This document shows, piece after piece, positions 30,625 to 39,417 of a stretch of 64,000 nt of DNA. Position 1 is the stretch's first letter. Each line of letters begins with the position of its first letter. Origin of the DNA: Candidatus Methylopumilus turicensis (GTDB taxonomy: Bacteria; Pseudomonadota; Gammaproteobacteria; Burkholderiales; Methylophilaceae); contig NZ_LN794158.1 in NCBI RefSeq assembly GCF_000953015.1, positions 992,001-1,056,000 on the forward strand. The letters are read 5' to 3'. The position numbers and the translations under genes are program-made. Under the pieces are notes generated by a model. It saw only the letters and a list, made by a program, of their open reading frames with translations, was not told the origin of the DNA and made no database searches.

Positions 30625-32535
30625 ATGCCACATATCACCCTAGACAACGCTTCCCTCGCATTCGGCCATCACGCTTTACTAGACAAAGCCTCTTTTCAGC
30701 TTGACCCTGGCGAACGTGTTGGTTTGATTGGTCGCAATGGTGCGGGTAAGTCCAGCTTACTCAAAGTCATTGCAGGAGAAATTAAGCTAGACGATGGCAA
30801 CGTATGGCGTGCAACCTCAGTACGCATTGTTTATGTGCCGCAGGAGCCTGTTTTAGACCCTAAGCACACGGTATTTGAAGCCGTGGCCGAAGGCTTGGGC
30901 GCTATGCAACAAATCTTGGTGGATTACCATGAAGTCACACACAGCATGGGCGCGGCAGATGCGGATATTGATGCGCTGATGGAAAAAATGCAAAAGCTTC
31001 AGCATGAACTCGATGCTAAAGATGGTTGGGGCATGCAAGCTAAAGTGGAAACTGTTTTAAGTAAATTAAGCTTGAATCCTGACACCCCGGTTGCTTCACT
31101 CTCTGGCGGCTGGCGTAAGCGCGTTGCGCTAGGGCGCGCTCTTGTGGCTGATCCTGAGGTGCTGTTATTAGATGAGCCCACCAACCATTTGGACTTAGAA
31201 GCGATTCAATGGTTAGAAGAACTATTGCTTAACTTTAACGGTGGCGTGTTATTTATCACCCATGATCGCCGATTCCTAAATCGACTCGCAACACGCATTG
31301 TGGAGCTAGATCGCGGCAAGTTAACAGATTTTGTCGGAAATTATGAGAACTACCTCATCAAAAAAGAAGAACTGTTAGCTGTTGAAGCGACCCATGCCGC
31401 TAAGTTCGACAAAGTGCTCGCCCAAGAAGAAGCTTGGATACGCCAGGGCGTTAAAGCGCGGCGCACCCGCAATGAAGGCCGTGTGCGCCAGTTAGAAAAA
31501 TTGCGCTTAGAACGCGCGGCGCGTAGAGAACGTCAAGGCAACGTCAAGCTATCACTTGACGCTGGTGAACGCTCTGGCAAACTTGTGGCTGAACTTGATA
31601 ATGTGACGAAAGCCTATGGCGACCGCACATTGATAAATGGTTTCACGACACGCATTATCCGTGGCGATCGTATTGGCCTACTTGGCCCTAATGGCATAGG
31701 CAAAACAACGCTCCTAAAACTCATCCTAGGCGAAGAAGAAGCCGATTCAGGCATCATTCAGCGCGGCACGAATATGAACGTGGCCTACTTTGACCAAATG
31801 CGCGAACAATTAGATGAAGAAGCGACGCTCGCTGACACGATTAGCCCCGGTTCGGACTTTGTAGAAATTGGCAACGAACGCAAGCACGTCATCAGCTATT
31901 TGGAAGACTTCTTATTTCCTCCTCAACGCTCACGCTCCCCAGTAAAATCCCTTTCTGGTGGCGAACGCAATCGCTTGCTACTTGCGCGCTTGTTTGCACG
32001 CCCATCTAATGTATTGGTACTTGATGAACCGACGAACGACTTAGACATCGACACGCTAGAACTCCTGGAAAGCTTATTACAAGATTTCCCTGGCACCCTG
32101 TTCCTAGTCAGCCATGATCGCGCCTTCTTAGAAAATACTGTCACACAAGTGATCGCGTTTGAAGGCAACGGCCAGCTCACAGAATTTGGTGGTGGCTATG
32201 ACGACTGGTTACGTTTTACTGAACAACGTGCAAGCGCGATTAGCAACTCACCGAAAGCGAAAGTCAGCGAGCAAAAACCGGCCGATACAAGCACCAAGCC
32301 AGCTAAAGCAAAGTTAAGCTACAAAGAACAGCTTGAACTTGGGAATTTGCCAGAAAAAATAGAGCAAATTGAAACTGAAATTGCAGCAATTAATTCAGCA
32401 CTAGCCGACCCAGAGATTTATAAAACGGACTTAGAAAAAGCGACTGCGCTGCAAATGAACCTGACTGAGCTGGATGAAATGCTATTAAATACGATTGCGC
32501 GATGGGAAACGTTAGAAAGCAAAAATACAGCTTAG
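30625..32535 (+). CDS. uup: ABC-F ATPase Uup
   Basis: Soluble duplicated ATPase, 636 residues, the same length as E. coli Uup. First nucleotide-binding domain: Walker A GRNGAGKSS (36-44), signature SLSGGWRKR, Walker B LLLDEPTNHLD. Second: GPNGIGKTT, SLSGGERNR, VLDEPTNDLD. The C-terminal region from about residue 560 is a coiled coil (EQIETEIAAINSAL) that in Uup binds DNA or branched structures; ABC-F proteins also act at the ribosome E site. No membrane segments. Confidence 0.93.
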   Translation: MPHITLDNASLAFGHHALLDKASFQLDPGERVGLIGRNGAGKSSLLKVIAGEIKLDDGNVWRATSVRIVYVPQEPVLDPKHTVFEAVAEGLGAMQQILVDYHEVTHSMGAADADIDALMEKMQKLQHELDAKDGWGMQAKVETVLSKLSLNPDTPVASLSGGWRKRVALGRALVADPEVLLLDEPTNHLDLEAIQWLEELLLNFNGGVLFITHDRRFLNRLATRIVELDRGKLTDFVGNYENYLIKKEELLAVEATHAAKFDKVLAQEEAWIRQGVKARRTRNEGRVRQLEKLRLERAARRERQGNVKLSLDAGERSGKLVAELDNVTKAYGDRTLINGFTTRIIRGDRIGLLGPNGIGKTTLLKLILGEEEADSGIIQRGTNMNVAYFDQMREQLDEEATLADTISPGSDFVEIGNERKHVISYLEDFLFPPQRSRSPVKSLSGGERNRLLLARLFARPSNVLVLDEPTNDLDIDTLELLESLLQDFPGTLFLVSHDRAFLENTVTQVIAFEGNGQLTEFGGGYDDWLRFTEQRASAISNSPKAKVSEQKPADTSTKPAKAKLSYKEQLELGNLPEKIEQIETEIAAINSALADPEIYKTDLEKATALQMNLTELDEMLLNTIARWETLESKNTA

Positions 32536-32566
32536 TCGCCCAAAAACATTGGCTTAAGGAGTTAGC

Positions 32567-32830
32567 ATGACATCTAAATTCACACTATTGACGCTGCTTT
32601 TAATTTCCAGCATCAGCGCATACGCTCACGCATCAAGCTGTTATTCGATCAGCAATCAAGACTCAAAAAACATTTGCCTTGCTCAAGCTAAACATGAAAA
32701 GTCTTATTGCTACTCGGTGAATGACAAGGACAGAAAAAACTATTGTCTAGCAGTGGTGGGGAACGAAAAAAGCTATTGCTATAGCATTTCTTCTAGTGAT
32801 GCTAAAAATGAATGTCTAGCAAGGTTTTAG
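32567..32830 (+). CDS. Small exported protein with three 23-residue two-cysteine repeats
   Basis: 87 residues: a cleavable signal peptide (about 1-22, ending AHA) followed by three tandem repeats with pattern CYSI/V-x3-D-x-KN-x-CLA. Cysteines fall at 25, 37, 48, 60, 71 and 83, alternating gaps of 12 and 11, so the period is exactly 23. The residue pairs KSYCYS recur before each repeat. The cysteines are probably disulfide-bonded or metal-binding in the periplasm or outside. AAGGAG precedes the ATG. Family and function are unknown to me. It follows uup after 31 bp. Confidence 0.8.
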   Translation: MTSKFTLLTLLLISSISAYAHASSCYSISNQDSKNICLAQAKHEKSYCYSVNDKDRKNYCLAVVGNEKSYCYSISSSDAKNECLARF

Positions 32831-32841
32831 GTTGAAAAGTT

Positions 32842-32917
32842 TGGTCCCCCCGACACGAATCGAACGTGTGACCCTCCCCTTAGGAGGGGGATGCTCTATC
32901 CACTGAGCTACGGAGGG
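32842..32917 (-). tRNA. tRNA-Arg (CCT)
   Basis: 76 nt with CCA. The anticodon stem TCCCC/GGGGA encloses loop CTCCTAA, giving CCT for AGG codons. The acceptor stem is C1-G72 with CCCTCCG/CGGGGGG, including one T-G wobble. Confidence 0.93.
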
Positions 32918-32974
32918 GCAATGCAAACAAACACCTCAAAAAGAAGTGCGTCATTTTCTCACAAATCAGAACGC

Positions 32975-33709
32975 CTATATAGGCAAGAATAAGGCTGATG
33001 CAACACCTTGGGTGAATCTCGTTAATCCGCGCTGAGACTTTTCAGAAAGCGTGAGTGCATACAAATCAATGCGGCCTACCATACGCCCAATTTCACGCTC
33101 AAAACTTAAGTTTTGTTCTTTGCCGTTCATTTCATTAGTCTGAAAATACAACTTGCCAGCCTCGTCACGGGTGTTAGACAGCTTCCATGCTGCAATCTCA
33201 ACATTGCGCGCACTATTGTAAACATTTTGTGGATCAACACTATCAGTCAAAAAGAACTCAGTCTTGCCACCGCGCGCTTTAATGACCATGGTTTGCAGAC
33301 CAACCACTAACGCCAATACGCGATCACCCTTATATTCGGCCTTAAATGCAAGGTAAATGGCATCCGTTTCCTTCAGGCCGCCCAGCATCTCAAAACTCCA
33401 CTTTTGATCACCTTCAAACACCCAAGCAACCATCTCATCAACAGTACCAGACGTGCTCTTTTTTAGCTCAGCAGGATTGCGCTTATAAAGCTTAGTCATT
33501 AATAAGCGCAAACTCTCCGTGTTTTCTCGCATCTCGACATCAGCCAATCGATCAATGTCAGACTTCATCAAATGTCCAAGCGAGCTTCCGTCTTTTTGAT
33601 CAAGTAAACGTTTGCCATTAATAGGCGCCACTTGTGAAGCGCACCCTGCCAAAAAGCTAGCCATCAATATAAAAATCAGTTGTTTTTTTATGCGTTTTTT
33701 AATGATCAT
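32975..33709 (-). CDS. Predicted lipoprotein, unknown function
   Basis: 244 residues. A basic, hydrophobic signal sequence ends in lipobox LAGC with Cys23, so it is probably a lipoprotein of the periplasm or outer membrane. The body is mixed alpha/beta without a motif I can name. A segment NGKRLLDQKDGSSLGHLMKSD follows the lipobox, and a late hydrophobic patch SALFLPI ends the protein. It is divergent from the OmpH-like gene by 96 bp. Confidence 0.75.
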   Translation of the reverse strand: MIIKKRIKKQLIFILMASFLAGCASQVAPINGKRLLDQKDGSSLGHLMKSDIDRLADVEMRENTESLRLLMTKLYKRNPAELKKSTSGTVDEMVAWVFEGDQKWSFEMLGGLKETDAIYLAFKAEYKGDRVLALVVGLQTMVIKARGGKTEFFLTDSVDPQNVYNSARNVEIAAWKLSNTRDEAGKLYFQTNEMNGKEQNLSFEREIGRMVGRIDLYALTLSEKSQRGLTRFTQGVASALFLPI

Positions 33710-33805
33710 TCACCTTATACATCATGAATTTATAAGCTATTGTGCGTTAAGGCACTAACAAGCGATAAGTAATTGCGCTTATAATAACGTGTAATTACTA
33801 AATCA

Positions 33806-34312
33806 ATGAAGAGGTTTTGCTTGAAAGCTTTTGGTCATTTTTTGTTTGCATCCTGCTTGCTGTTTTTTGCGATTAACAGTGATGCTGGGAGCAAAGTTGG
33901 TTATATCCAAATGAAGGTGGTCATGCAGTCACCTCAATCCATTGATGTGGGTAAAAGACTCATGGTTGAATTTAAACCAAGAAATGCAGAGCTAGAAAAG
34001 TTTAGGAAACAAATTCAAGACAAAGAAGCTGCTCTTGAAAAAGAATCAGCTGGATTGTCTCAACGAGACTTAATTTCTAAACGCCAAGAAATTGAATATT
34101 TAAAAATTGATTTTGATCGTAAAAAAAATCGACAGCACGAGGATTTTTTATTACGCAAGCAAGAAGAGCTTAACAATTTCCAAAACAATATTAATGCGGC
34201 TGTCACGGCATTAGGTCAAAGTGAAGGTTACGACCTGATTCTTTACAACACTGGTGGCTACATTGGCGCTAAGGTAGACGTGACAGACAAGGTATTAAAG
34301 TTACTGAAATAG
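33806..34312 (+). CDS. OmpH/Skp-family periplasmic chaperone-like protein
   Basis: 168 residues with a signal peptide (about 1-27, ending SDA) and a mature start KVGYIQMKVVMQSPQS typical of the OmpH family. A long Lys/Glu-rich coiled coil (about residues 60-125) forms the tentacles, and the C-terminus returns to the strand-forming EGYDLILYNTGGYIGAKVDVTDKVL. Skp binds unfolded outer-membrane proteins. Because it stands alone rather than beside bamA-lpxD, it may be a paralogue of the main Skp. Confidence 0.85.
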   Translation: MKRFCLKAFGHFLFASCLLFFAINSDAGSKVGYIQMKVVMQSPQSIDVGKRLMVEFKPRNAELEKFRKQIQDKEAALEKESAGLSQRDLISKRQEIEYLKIDFDRKKNRQHEDFLLRKQEELNNFQNNINAAVTALGQSEGYDLILYNTGGYIGAKVDVTDKVLKLLK

Positions 34313-34340
34313 CTGACTGATAACGTAAGCGAATTCTGAT

Positions 34341-34382
34341 AAAAAAGCCCCATGAAGATTAGTGTCTTCATGGGGCTTTTTT
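34341..34382. terminator. Terminator between OmpH-like gene and tRNA-Leu
   Basis: Strong hairpin of AGCCCCATGAAGA with TCTTCATGGGGCT, flanked by A-run and T-run, usable in both directions. Confidence 0.92.
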
Positions 34383-34416
34383 GACTGTGGTCTGTTGAAA
34401 AATCAACGAACCAAAA

Positions 34417-34501
34417 TGGTGCCCGGGGCCGGAATGAACCGGCACGCCCATAAGGCGAGAGATTTTAAGTCTCTTGTGTCTACCAATTTCACCACCCGGG
34501 C
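34417..34501 (-). tRNA. tRNA-Leu (TAA)
   Basis: 85 nt with a long variable arm (class II) and encoded CCA. Acceptor GCCCGGG/CCCGGGC; anticodon loop CTTAAAA gives TAA. Last of the pgsA-Gly-Cys-Leu series. Confidence 0.95.
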
Positions 34502-34604
34502 GGATGGAACTACGCTGAAAGCCTCGTAGTTGTTAGATCTTTTGCGGTGCGTATTTTAACCTTACTCACGCTTTTAAGCAAAAATATCTACATCTTTTAA
34601 AAAC

Positions 34605-34633
34605 AAGGCCTAGCATTTAGCTAGGCCTTTTAT
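34605..34633. terminator. Hairpin between tRNA-Cys and tRNA-Leu
   Basis: Stem AAGGCCTAGC/GCTAGGCCTT with a five-base loop, followed on the minus strand by a T-rich tract. It may terminate or pause the transcript after tRNA-Cys. Confidence 0.65.
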
Positions 34634-34634
34634 T

Positions 34635-34708
34635 TGGAGGCGCGAACCAGAGTCGAACTGGTCTAAACGGCTTTGCAGGCCGCGGCATAACCGCTTTGCT
34701 ATCGCGCC
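34635..34708 (-). tRNA. tRNA-Cys (GCA)
   Basis: 74 nt with CCA. Acceptor GGCGCGA/TCGCGCC, anticodon loop CTGCAAA giving GCA. Confidence 0.95.
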
Positions 34709-34742
34709 ATAAACTCTCAAACCGCATCGAGAGTTATAAGTT

Positions 34743-34777
34743 AAAAAAGGGAAAGCGTCTTAGCTTTCCCTTTTTTA
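34743..34777. terminator. Hairpin between tRNA-Gly and tRNA-Cys
   Basis: Stem AAAAAAGGGAAAGC/GCTTTCCCTTTTTT with loop GTCTTA: a textbook intrinsic terminator in both directions, located inside the tRNA cluster. Confidence 0.85.
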
Positions 34778-34783
34778 ATTGTT

Positions 34784-34859
34784 TGGAGCGGGAAACGAGT
34801 CTCGAACTCGCGACCTCAACCTTGGCAAGGTTGCGCTCTACCAACTGAGCTATTCCCGC
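34784..34859 (-). tRNA. tRNA-Gly (GCC)
   Basis: 76 nt with CCA. Acceptor GCGGGAA/TTCCCGC and anticodon loop TTGCCAA giving GCC. It follows pgsA by 62 bp, the same order as E. coli pgsA-glyW-cysT-leuZ. Confidence 0.95.
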
Positions 34860-34921
34860 GTAAAGAAGCCAGCATTATAAGGGTTTTCAGACTGTCGTCA
34901 AGCCTAAAATGCGGTTAATTT

Positions 34922-35494
34922 TTAGCTTTTGTGAATGTTCATTTGAGGCCAAGCAGCCTTCAAATAGTAAGCCATTGACACTAATGTCAAAATTACCGCC
35001 ACGTAGATTGAAATTTGCCCAATAATTTTTGTGCTGATGCCTAAAATTGGATCGAAATAGAGCAGAAAAAGAATTGCGACCATTTGCATCACCGTCTTTA
35101 TTTTCCCCACCATCGCAACAGCAACACTCCCCCGCTCACCAATCCCTGCCATCCATTCACGTAATGCGCTAATGGCGATTTCACGGCCAATAATAATAAA
35201 CGCCACAAGCGCACCAACGCGATTAAATTCAACAAGCACTATCAACGCTGCAGCCACCATTAATTTATCAGCCACAGGATCTAGAAATGCGCCAAAAGCA
35301 GAGGTTTGGTTAAGCTTGCGGGCATAGTAACCGTCTAGCCAATCGGTAATCGCAGCTGAGCCAAACACTGCCGTCGCAAGCACATTTGCTGCATGCTGAG
35401 AAATATAGTGTGGTTGCGCATAAAAAATGCCCACAAAAACTGGGATAAGGATAATCCTCGCCATTGTCAGGCTGTTAGGTAAATTCCAAAACAT
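34922..35494 (-). CDS. pgsA: CDP-diacylglycerol-glycerol-3-phosphate 3-phosphatidyltransferase
   Basis: Makes phosphatidylglycerophosphate, the committed step to phosphatidylglycerol and cardiolipin, in the inner membrane. 190 residues with about five hydrophobic helices and the CDP-alcohol transferase motif DWLDGYYARKLNQ followed by AFGAFLDPVADK (D-G-x2-A-R-x8-G-x3-D-x3-D). Its start overlaps the uvrC stop by one base (TAATG). The three tRNA genes follow. Confidence 0.96.
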   Translation of the reverse strand: MFWNLPNSLTMARIILIPVFVGIFYAQPHYISQHAANVLATAVFGSAAITDWLDGYYARKLNQTSAFGAFLDPVADKLMVAAALIVLVEFNRVGALVAFIIIGREIAISALREWMAGIGERGSVAVAMVGKIKTVMQMVAILFLLYFDPILGISTKIIGQISIYVAVILTLVSMAYYLKAAWPQMNIHKS

Positions 35495-37302
35495 TAATGC
35501 AGCTCCTGATATATTTTTTCTGCCAACATTTGGCTTATGCCTTCTACTTGCGAGAGTTCATCCACACTGGCATTTTTCACACCATCCAAACCACCAAAAC
35601 GGACCAACAAGGCCTTGCGGCGTTTGGCGCCTATGCCATCGATATCTTCCAATGATGAATGCATGCGGGCTTTAGCTCGCCTTGCTCTGTGCCCTGTAAT
35701 TGCGAATCGATGGGCTTCATCACGAATTTGCTGTAATAAATGTAACCCAATATGGTCTTTCTTCAACCCAACTGGCGAGTCCCTGTCTGGGAAAAACATT
35801 TGCTCCAAACCAGGCCTGCGCTCTTCGCCTTTGGCGATGCCAACCAAGAGGATATCAGCTAATCCGACTTCTTGCATAACCTCAACCGCAACGCCAAGCT
35901 GGCCTTTTCCGCCGTCAATAAACACTAAATCTGGACGTTTACCTTCGCCGGCTGCCACTTTTTTGTAACGGCGAGTTAAAGCATCTCGCATGGCCGCGTA
36001 GTCATCGCCAGGTGTAATGCCTGTGATGTTATAGCGACGATACTCTGAATTTTGCATCGCGCCTTTATCAAACACTACACACGACGCAACCGTTGCCTCT
36101 CCCATGGTATGACTAATATCGAAACACTCAATTCGCTCAACGCTATCACCCAAATCCAAAGCCTCGCGCAAAGCCAACAATCTAGCTTGCTGATTCGAAT
36201 GCTGCGCTGAGCGTTGCTGTAGCGCTAACTCAGCATTGGTTTCCGCCATTTTCATCCATACCCGCTTATCACCCACAGGATTGGTATTAATGCGCACTTT
36301 ACGACCTGCTTGCTCAGTAAAAACCTCTTCCAAAGCCTCGGTTTCGATGGGCACACCCACAATCATCAGCGGCGGCACTTTTTGAGACACATAATATTGC
36401 TCTAAAAATGCACGCATCGTGTCCTCCAGCTCACCACCATCTGCATTTTTCGGAAAAAAACTTTTGTCACCTAGGTGACGGCCACCACGGATCATGACCA
36501 AATTCACGCAGTGCTGACCTTCGTGTGACACGCAAGCAATCACGTCCGCATCATTTACTGCAAAATCACTCACAAACTGCTTGGCCTGAACTTGGCGCAA
36601 GCTTTGCATGCGATCGCGATAAACTGCCGCTAACTCATATGCTTCAGTTTCGGCTGCTTTCATCATTTTTTCGCCAAGCTCATCCATGACTTGCTGCTCT
36701 TTACCCTGCAAAAACATGGTGGCGTGACTGACATCGCGGCGATAATCTTCTTCCGAAATGAAGCCTACACAAGGCGCGGTGCATCGCTCAATTTGAAATT
36801 GCAAACAAGGCCGGGTGCGATTAGCAAAAACCGTATTTTCACAAGTGCGTAACATAAACACTTTTTGTAACAGTTGAATACTTTCACGCACAGCAATCGA
36901 ATTCGGGAAAGGCCCAAAATAGGTATTACCCTTACGCTGTGTGCCGCGATGGAACGCCAACCTTGGATACTCATCGCCAGTTAAACTGATATAAGGATAG
37001 GTTTTATCATCGCGAAACAACACGTTGTAACGCGGCATAAAGCTTTTAATGAGATTATTCTCGAGCAGTAGGGCTTCAGCCTCAGTGTGCGTCACCGTCG
37101 TTTCAATATCCACGATTTGCGCCACCATCATGCGCGTGCGGGGGCTGGGCAGGTTTTTATTAAAGTACGAAGAAACGCGCTTTTTTAAGTCTTTGGCCTT
37201 GCCAACGTAAATCACCTCGTCGCTCGCGTTTTTCATGCGATAAACACCAGGCAAATTGGGTAAGTTTTTTAATATGGGTTTGGGATTAAATGGCTCGGTC
37301 AT
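35494..37302 (-). CDS. uvrC: Excinuclease ABC subunit C
   Basis: Makes both incisions in nucleotide excision repair. 602 residues. N-terminal GIY-YIG nuclease (LPGVYRMKNASDEVIYVGKAKDL, residues 17-39), a central UVR motif (about 205-240) binding UvrB, an RNase H-like second nuclease domain with ECFDISH and FIDGGKGQL, and C-terminal helix-hairpin-helix repeats. It is followed by pgsA with a one-base overlap, a very conserved pair. The RIO kinase gene is 12 bp upstream on the same strand. Confidence 0.97.
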   Translation of the reverse strand: MTEPFNPKPILKNLPNLPGVYRMKNASDEVIYVGKAKDLKKRVSSYFNKNLPSPRTRMMVAQIVDIETTVTHTEAEALLLENNLIKSFMPRYNVLFRDDKTYPYISLTGDEYPRLAFHRGTQRKGNTYFGPFPNSIAVRESIQLLQKVFMLRTCENTVFANRTRPCLQFQIERCTAPCVGFISEEDYRRDVSHATMFLQGKEQQVMDELGEKMMKAAETEAYELAAVYRDRMQSLRQVQAKQFVSDFAVNDADVIACVSHEGQHCVNLVMIRGGRHLGDKSFFPKNADGGELEDTMRAFLEQYYVSQKVPPLMIVGVPIETEALEEVFTEQAGRKVRINTNPVGDKRVWMKMAETNAELALQQRSAQHSNQQARLLALREALDLGDSVERIECFDISHTMGEATVASCVVFDKGAMQNSEYRRYNITGITPGDDYAAMRDALTRRYKKVAAGEGKRPDLVFIDGGKGQLGVAVEVMQEVGLADILLVGIAKGEERRPGLEQMFFPDRDSPVGLKKDHIGLHLLQQIRDEAHRFAITGHRARRAKARMHSSLEDIDGIGAKRRKALLVRFGGLDGVKNASVDELSQVEGISQMLAEKIYQELH

Positions 37303-37314
37303 GACTCAAACTAA

Positions 37315-38169
37315 TTACTTAATTCCTAACTCAGCCAAGCGCAAACGCTTAGCCTCTTCTTCTATACGCACATCATCAATCACACGCATCACTGTCTTCA
37401 AATCAACGGCTTTTGTATTTTCGCGGAATCGTCCGGTTAATGGCGTTTCAACAGTCAAATTGCCATGCGAGAACAAATCCCAAATCTCTTTGGCATATTG
37501 CGTAGTAAGCAATTCTGGTGAAAAACGACCAAAATAATCTCTTAAATTATTCACATCGCGTTCTAGCATCTCCTCGGCATGATTATTGCCTGCAGCATCG
37601 ACCGCTTGCGGCAAATCAATAATCACAGGGCCATCACTTGCCAGCAAGATATTAAACTCAGACAAGTCACCGTGGATAATCCCTGCACACAGCATACGTA
37701 CAACCTCACGCAACAAGACTTCGTGATATTTAAGCGCATCTTCTGGCGTAAAAGCAATATCATTGAGCCTGGGCGCAGCGTTACCCTCTTCATCCACGAC
37801 CAGTTCCATGAGCAGCACACCCTCATAGAAATTATGCGGCTTAGGTACACGAACCCCTGCTGCCGCAAGTCGATAAAGCGCATCCACTTCATGGCTTTGC
37901 CAAGCCTGCTCTTGCAACTTACGGCCGTATTTAGAACCCTTTTCCATCGCACGCGCTTGACGACTATTCTTAGTTTTACGTCCCTCGGTGTAATCCACAC
38001 TTTGCCTAAAACTTCGTTGATTCGCTTCTTTGTAAACTTTGGCACAGCGAACATCATCGCCGCAACGCACAACATAAACTGTGGCTTCTTTTCCGCTCAT
38101 CAACTGACGAGTGACATCATCGACCAAGCCATCCTCAACAAGCGGCTTGAGCCTTTCGGGTATTTTCAT
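37315..38169 (-). CDS. RIO1-family serine protein kinase-like protein
   Basis: 284 residues of the RIO kinase fold. ATP-binding lobe with SGKEATVYVV and the invariant Lys in RCAKVYKE; the RIO-specific linker follows (RRQ-like NQRSFRQSVDYTEGRKTKNSRQARAM). The catalytic loop is HGDLSEFNILL and the metal-binding motif IDLPQAVD. RIO1 in archaea and eukaryotes matures the small ribosomal subunit; the bacterial role is unsettled. It is 12 bp before uvrC, so it may be co-transcribed with DNA repair and lipid genes. Confidence 0.88.
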   Translation of the reverse strand: MKIPERLKPLVEDGLVDDVTRQLMSGKEATVYVVRCGDDVRCAKVYKEANQRSFRQSVDYTEGRKTKNSRQARAMEKGSKYGRKLQEQAWQSHEVDALYRLAAAGVRVPKPHNFYEGVLLMELVVDEEGNAAPRLNDIAFTPEDALKYHEVLLREVVRMLCAGIIHGDLSEFNILLASDGPVIIDLPQAVDAAGNNHAEEMLERDVNNLRDYFGRFSPELLTTQYAKEIWDLFSHGNLTVETPLTGRFRENTKAVDLKTVMRVIDDVRIEEEAKRLRLAELGIK

Positions 38170-38219
38170 TAAGACTTACTCATGTATTTGTTAATAAGGC
38201 TAAATTAATCAAACTAAAA

Positions 38220-38402
38220 CTATTCATCTAAAAGCTTACCTGCAATCGCCCAGTCTTCATAAGCCACTTCATCAAAAGTAATGTAGGTATAGCTCGCGGG
38301 CTTATTGGCCACGCGTTGCATGGTCTCAGTCACCTCTTTGGCAATCTCAGCTTTTTGCTCACGACTGAGTGCGCCAGCATGTTTAATATTAATGTAAGGC
38401 AT
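38220..38402 (-). CDS. 4-oxalocrotonate tautomerase-family protein
   Basis: 60 residues beginning MPYINIKHAG. After Met removal the catalytic Pro1 of the 4-OT family is exposed. The hexameric family isomerises enol/keto acids; members without a degradation cluster around them, as here, are of unknown substrate. An excellent ribosome binding site, AAGGAGA, precedes it. Separated from the RIO kinase by 50 bp on the same strand. Confidence 0.85.
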   Translation of the reverse strand: MPYINIKHAGALSREQKAEIAKEVTETMQRVANKPASYTYITFDEVAYEDWAIAGKLLDE

Positions 38403-38549
38403 GATGTTCTCCTTGGAAGCGTCGCTAAGCCCACATGCTAGCTTATAGACAACAAAAAAGCAGTCGTTTTTAGCAGTTTTGCTTTATTCGCCAAGCAGAA
38501 AGCCTGATGGCGCTATAATGTGCATGTTTTTAATCTACTCACTTTACCA

Positions 38550-39410
38550 ATGCTCAGTTACCGTCACGCTTTCCATGCAGGCAATCACGCCGATGTACTA
38601 AAACACTTTGTGCTCATGCAAGTGATCGCCCATACAGCACAAAAAGACAAACCCTTTTGGTATATCGACACTCATGCAGGGGCTGGGAAGTACTCATTAG
38701 ACGCAGGCTACGCCACGCAAAATGCAGAGTATGAATCTGGCATTGCCAAGCTTTGGAATGAAAACGATTTACCTCAAGCGTTATTAAATTACGTGGGCTA
38801 CATTAAAAGTTTAAATCAGCCCAGCAGCCCTAAAACAGCCAAACTCAACATGTACCCAGGCTCTCCACTATGCGCCCAAGCGTTATTAAGAGCCGATGAT
38901 CGCATGCGCTTATTTGAACTACATCCAAGCGACTTTGATATCTTACGAGAAAACTTTAAAGGCCATCAACGCACGGTTAAAATTGACATGAGCAATGGCT
39001 TCGGAGGCATTAAAGCCATATTGCCACCACCACCGCGCCGCGCGGTGGTATTGATAGACCCGCCTTATGAAGAAAAACAAGATTATCAACGCGTGGTTGA
39101 AATGATCAAAGACAGCCTACAACGCTTCGCAACCGGCACTTATATTGTGTGGTATCCGTTATTACAACGTCCAGAACCGCATCAAATGGTGGAAAAACTA
39201 AAGCAGCTCGATTTGAAAAGTTGGCTGAATGTAAGTTTAACGGTTCAGGAGCCTGCTATTGAAGGCTTCGGCATGTATGGCAGTGGCTTGTTTATTGTGA
39301 ACCCGCCCTGGACGCTACCGAATACTTTAAGTGAGGCCATGCCGTATTTAACCGAAAAGCTTGCTGTCGATGACAGTGCAAGCTTTGAAATCGACAGCCA
39401 TATTAGCTAA
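38550..39410 (+). CDS. rlmJ: 23S rRNA (adenine-2030-N6)-methyltransferase RlmJ
   Basis: 286 residues, close to the 280 of E. coli RlmJ. Start placed at MLSYRHAFHAGNHADVLKH, the family N-terminus; the frame is open from 38520 but without homology. The substrate and SAM-binding residues appear as DTHAGAGKY and catalytic motif IDPPYEEK, the DPPY motif of N6-adenine methyltransferases. Single gene, converging with the DUF2914 gene. Confidence 0.94.
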   Translation: MLSYRHAFHAGNHADVLKHFVLMQVIAHTAQKDKPFWYIDTHAGAGKYSLDAGYATQNAEYESGIAKLWNENDLPQALLNYVGYIKSLNQPSSPKTAKLNMYPGSPLCAQALLRADDRMRLFELHPSDFDILRENFKGHQRTVKIDMSNGFGGIKAILPPPPRRAVVLIDPPYEEKQDYQRVVEMIKDSLQRFATGTYIVWYPLLQRPEPHQMVEKLKQLDLKSWLNVSLTVQEPAIEGFGMYGSGLFIVNPPWTLPNTLSEAMPYLTEKLAVDDSASFEIDSHIS

Positions 39411-39417
39411 ATAAACG

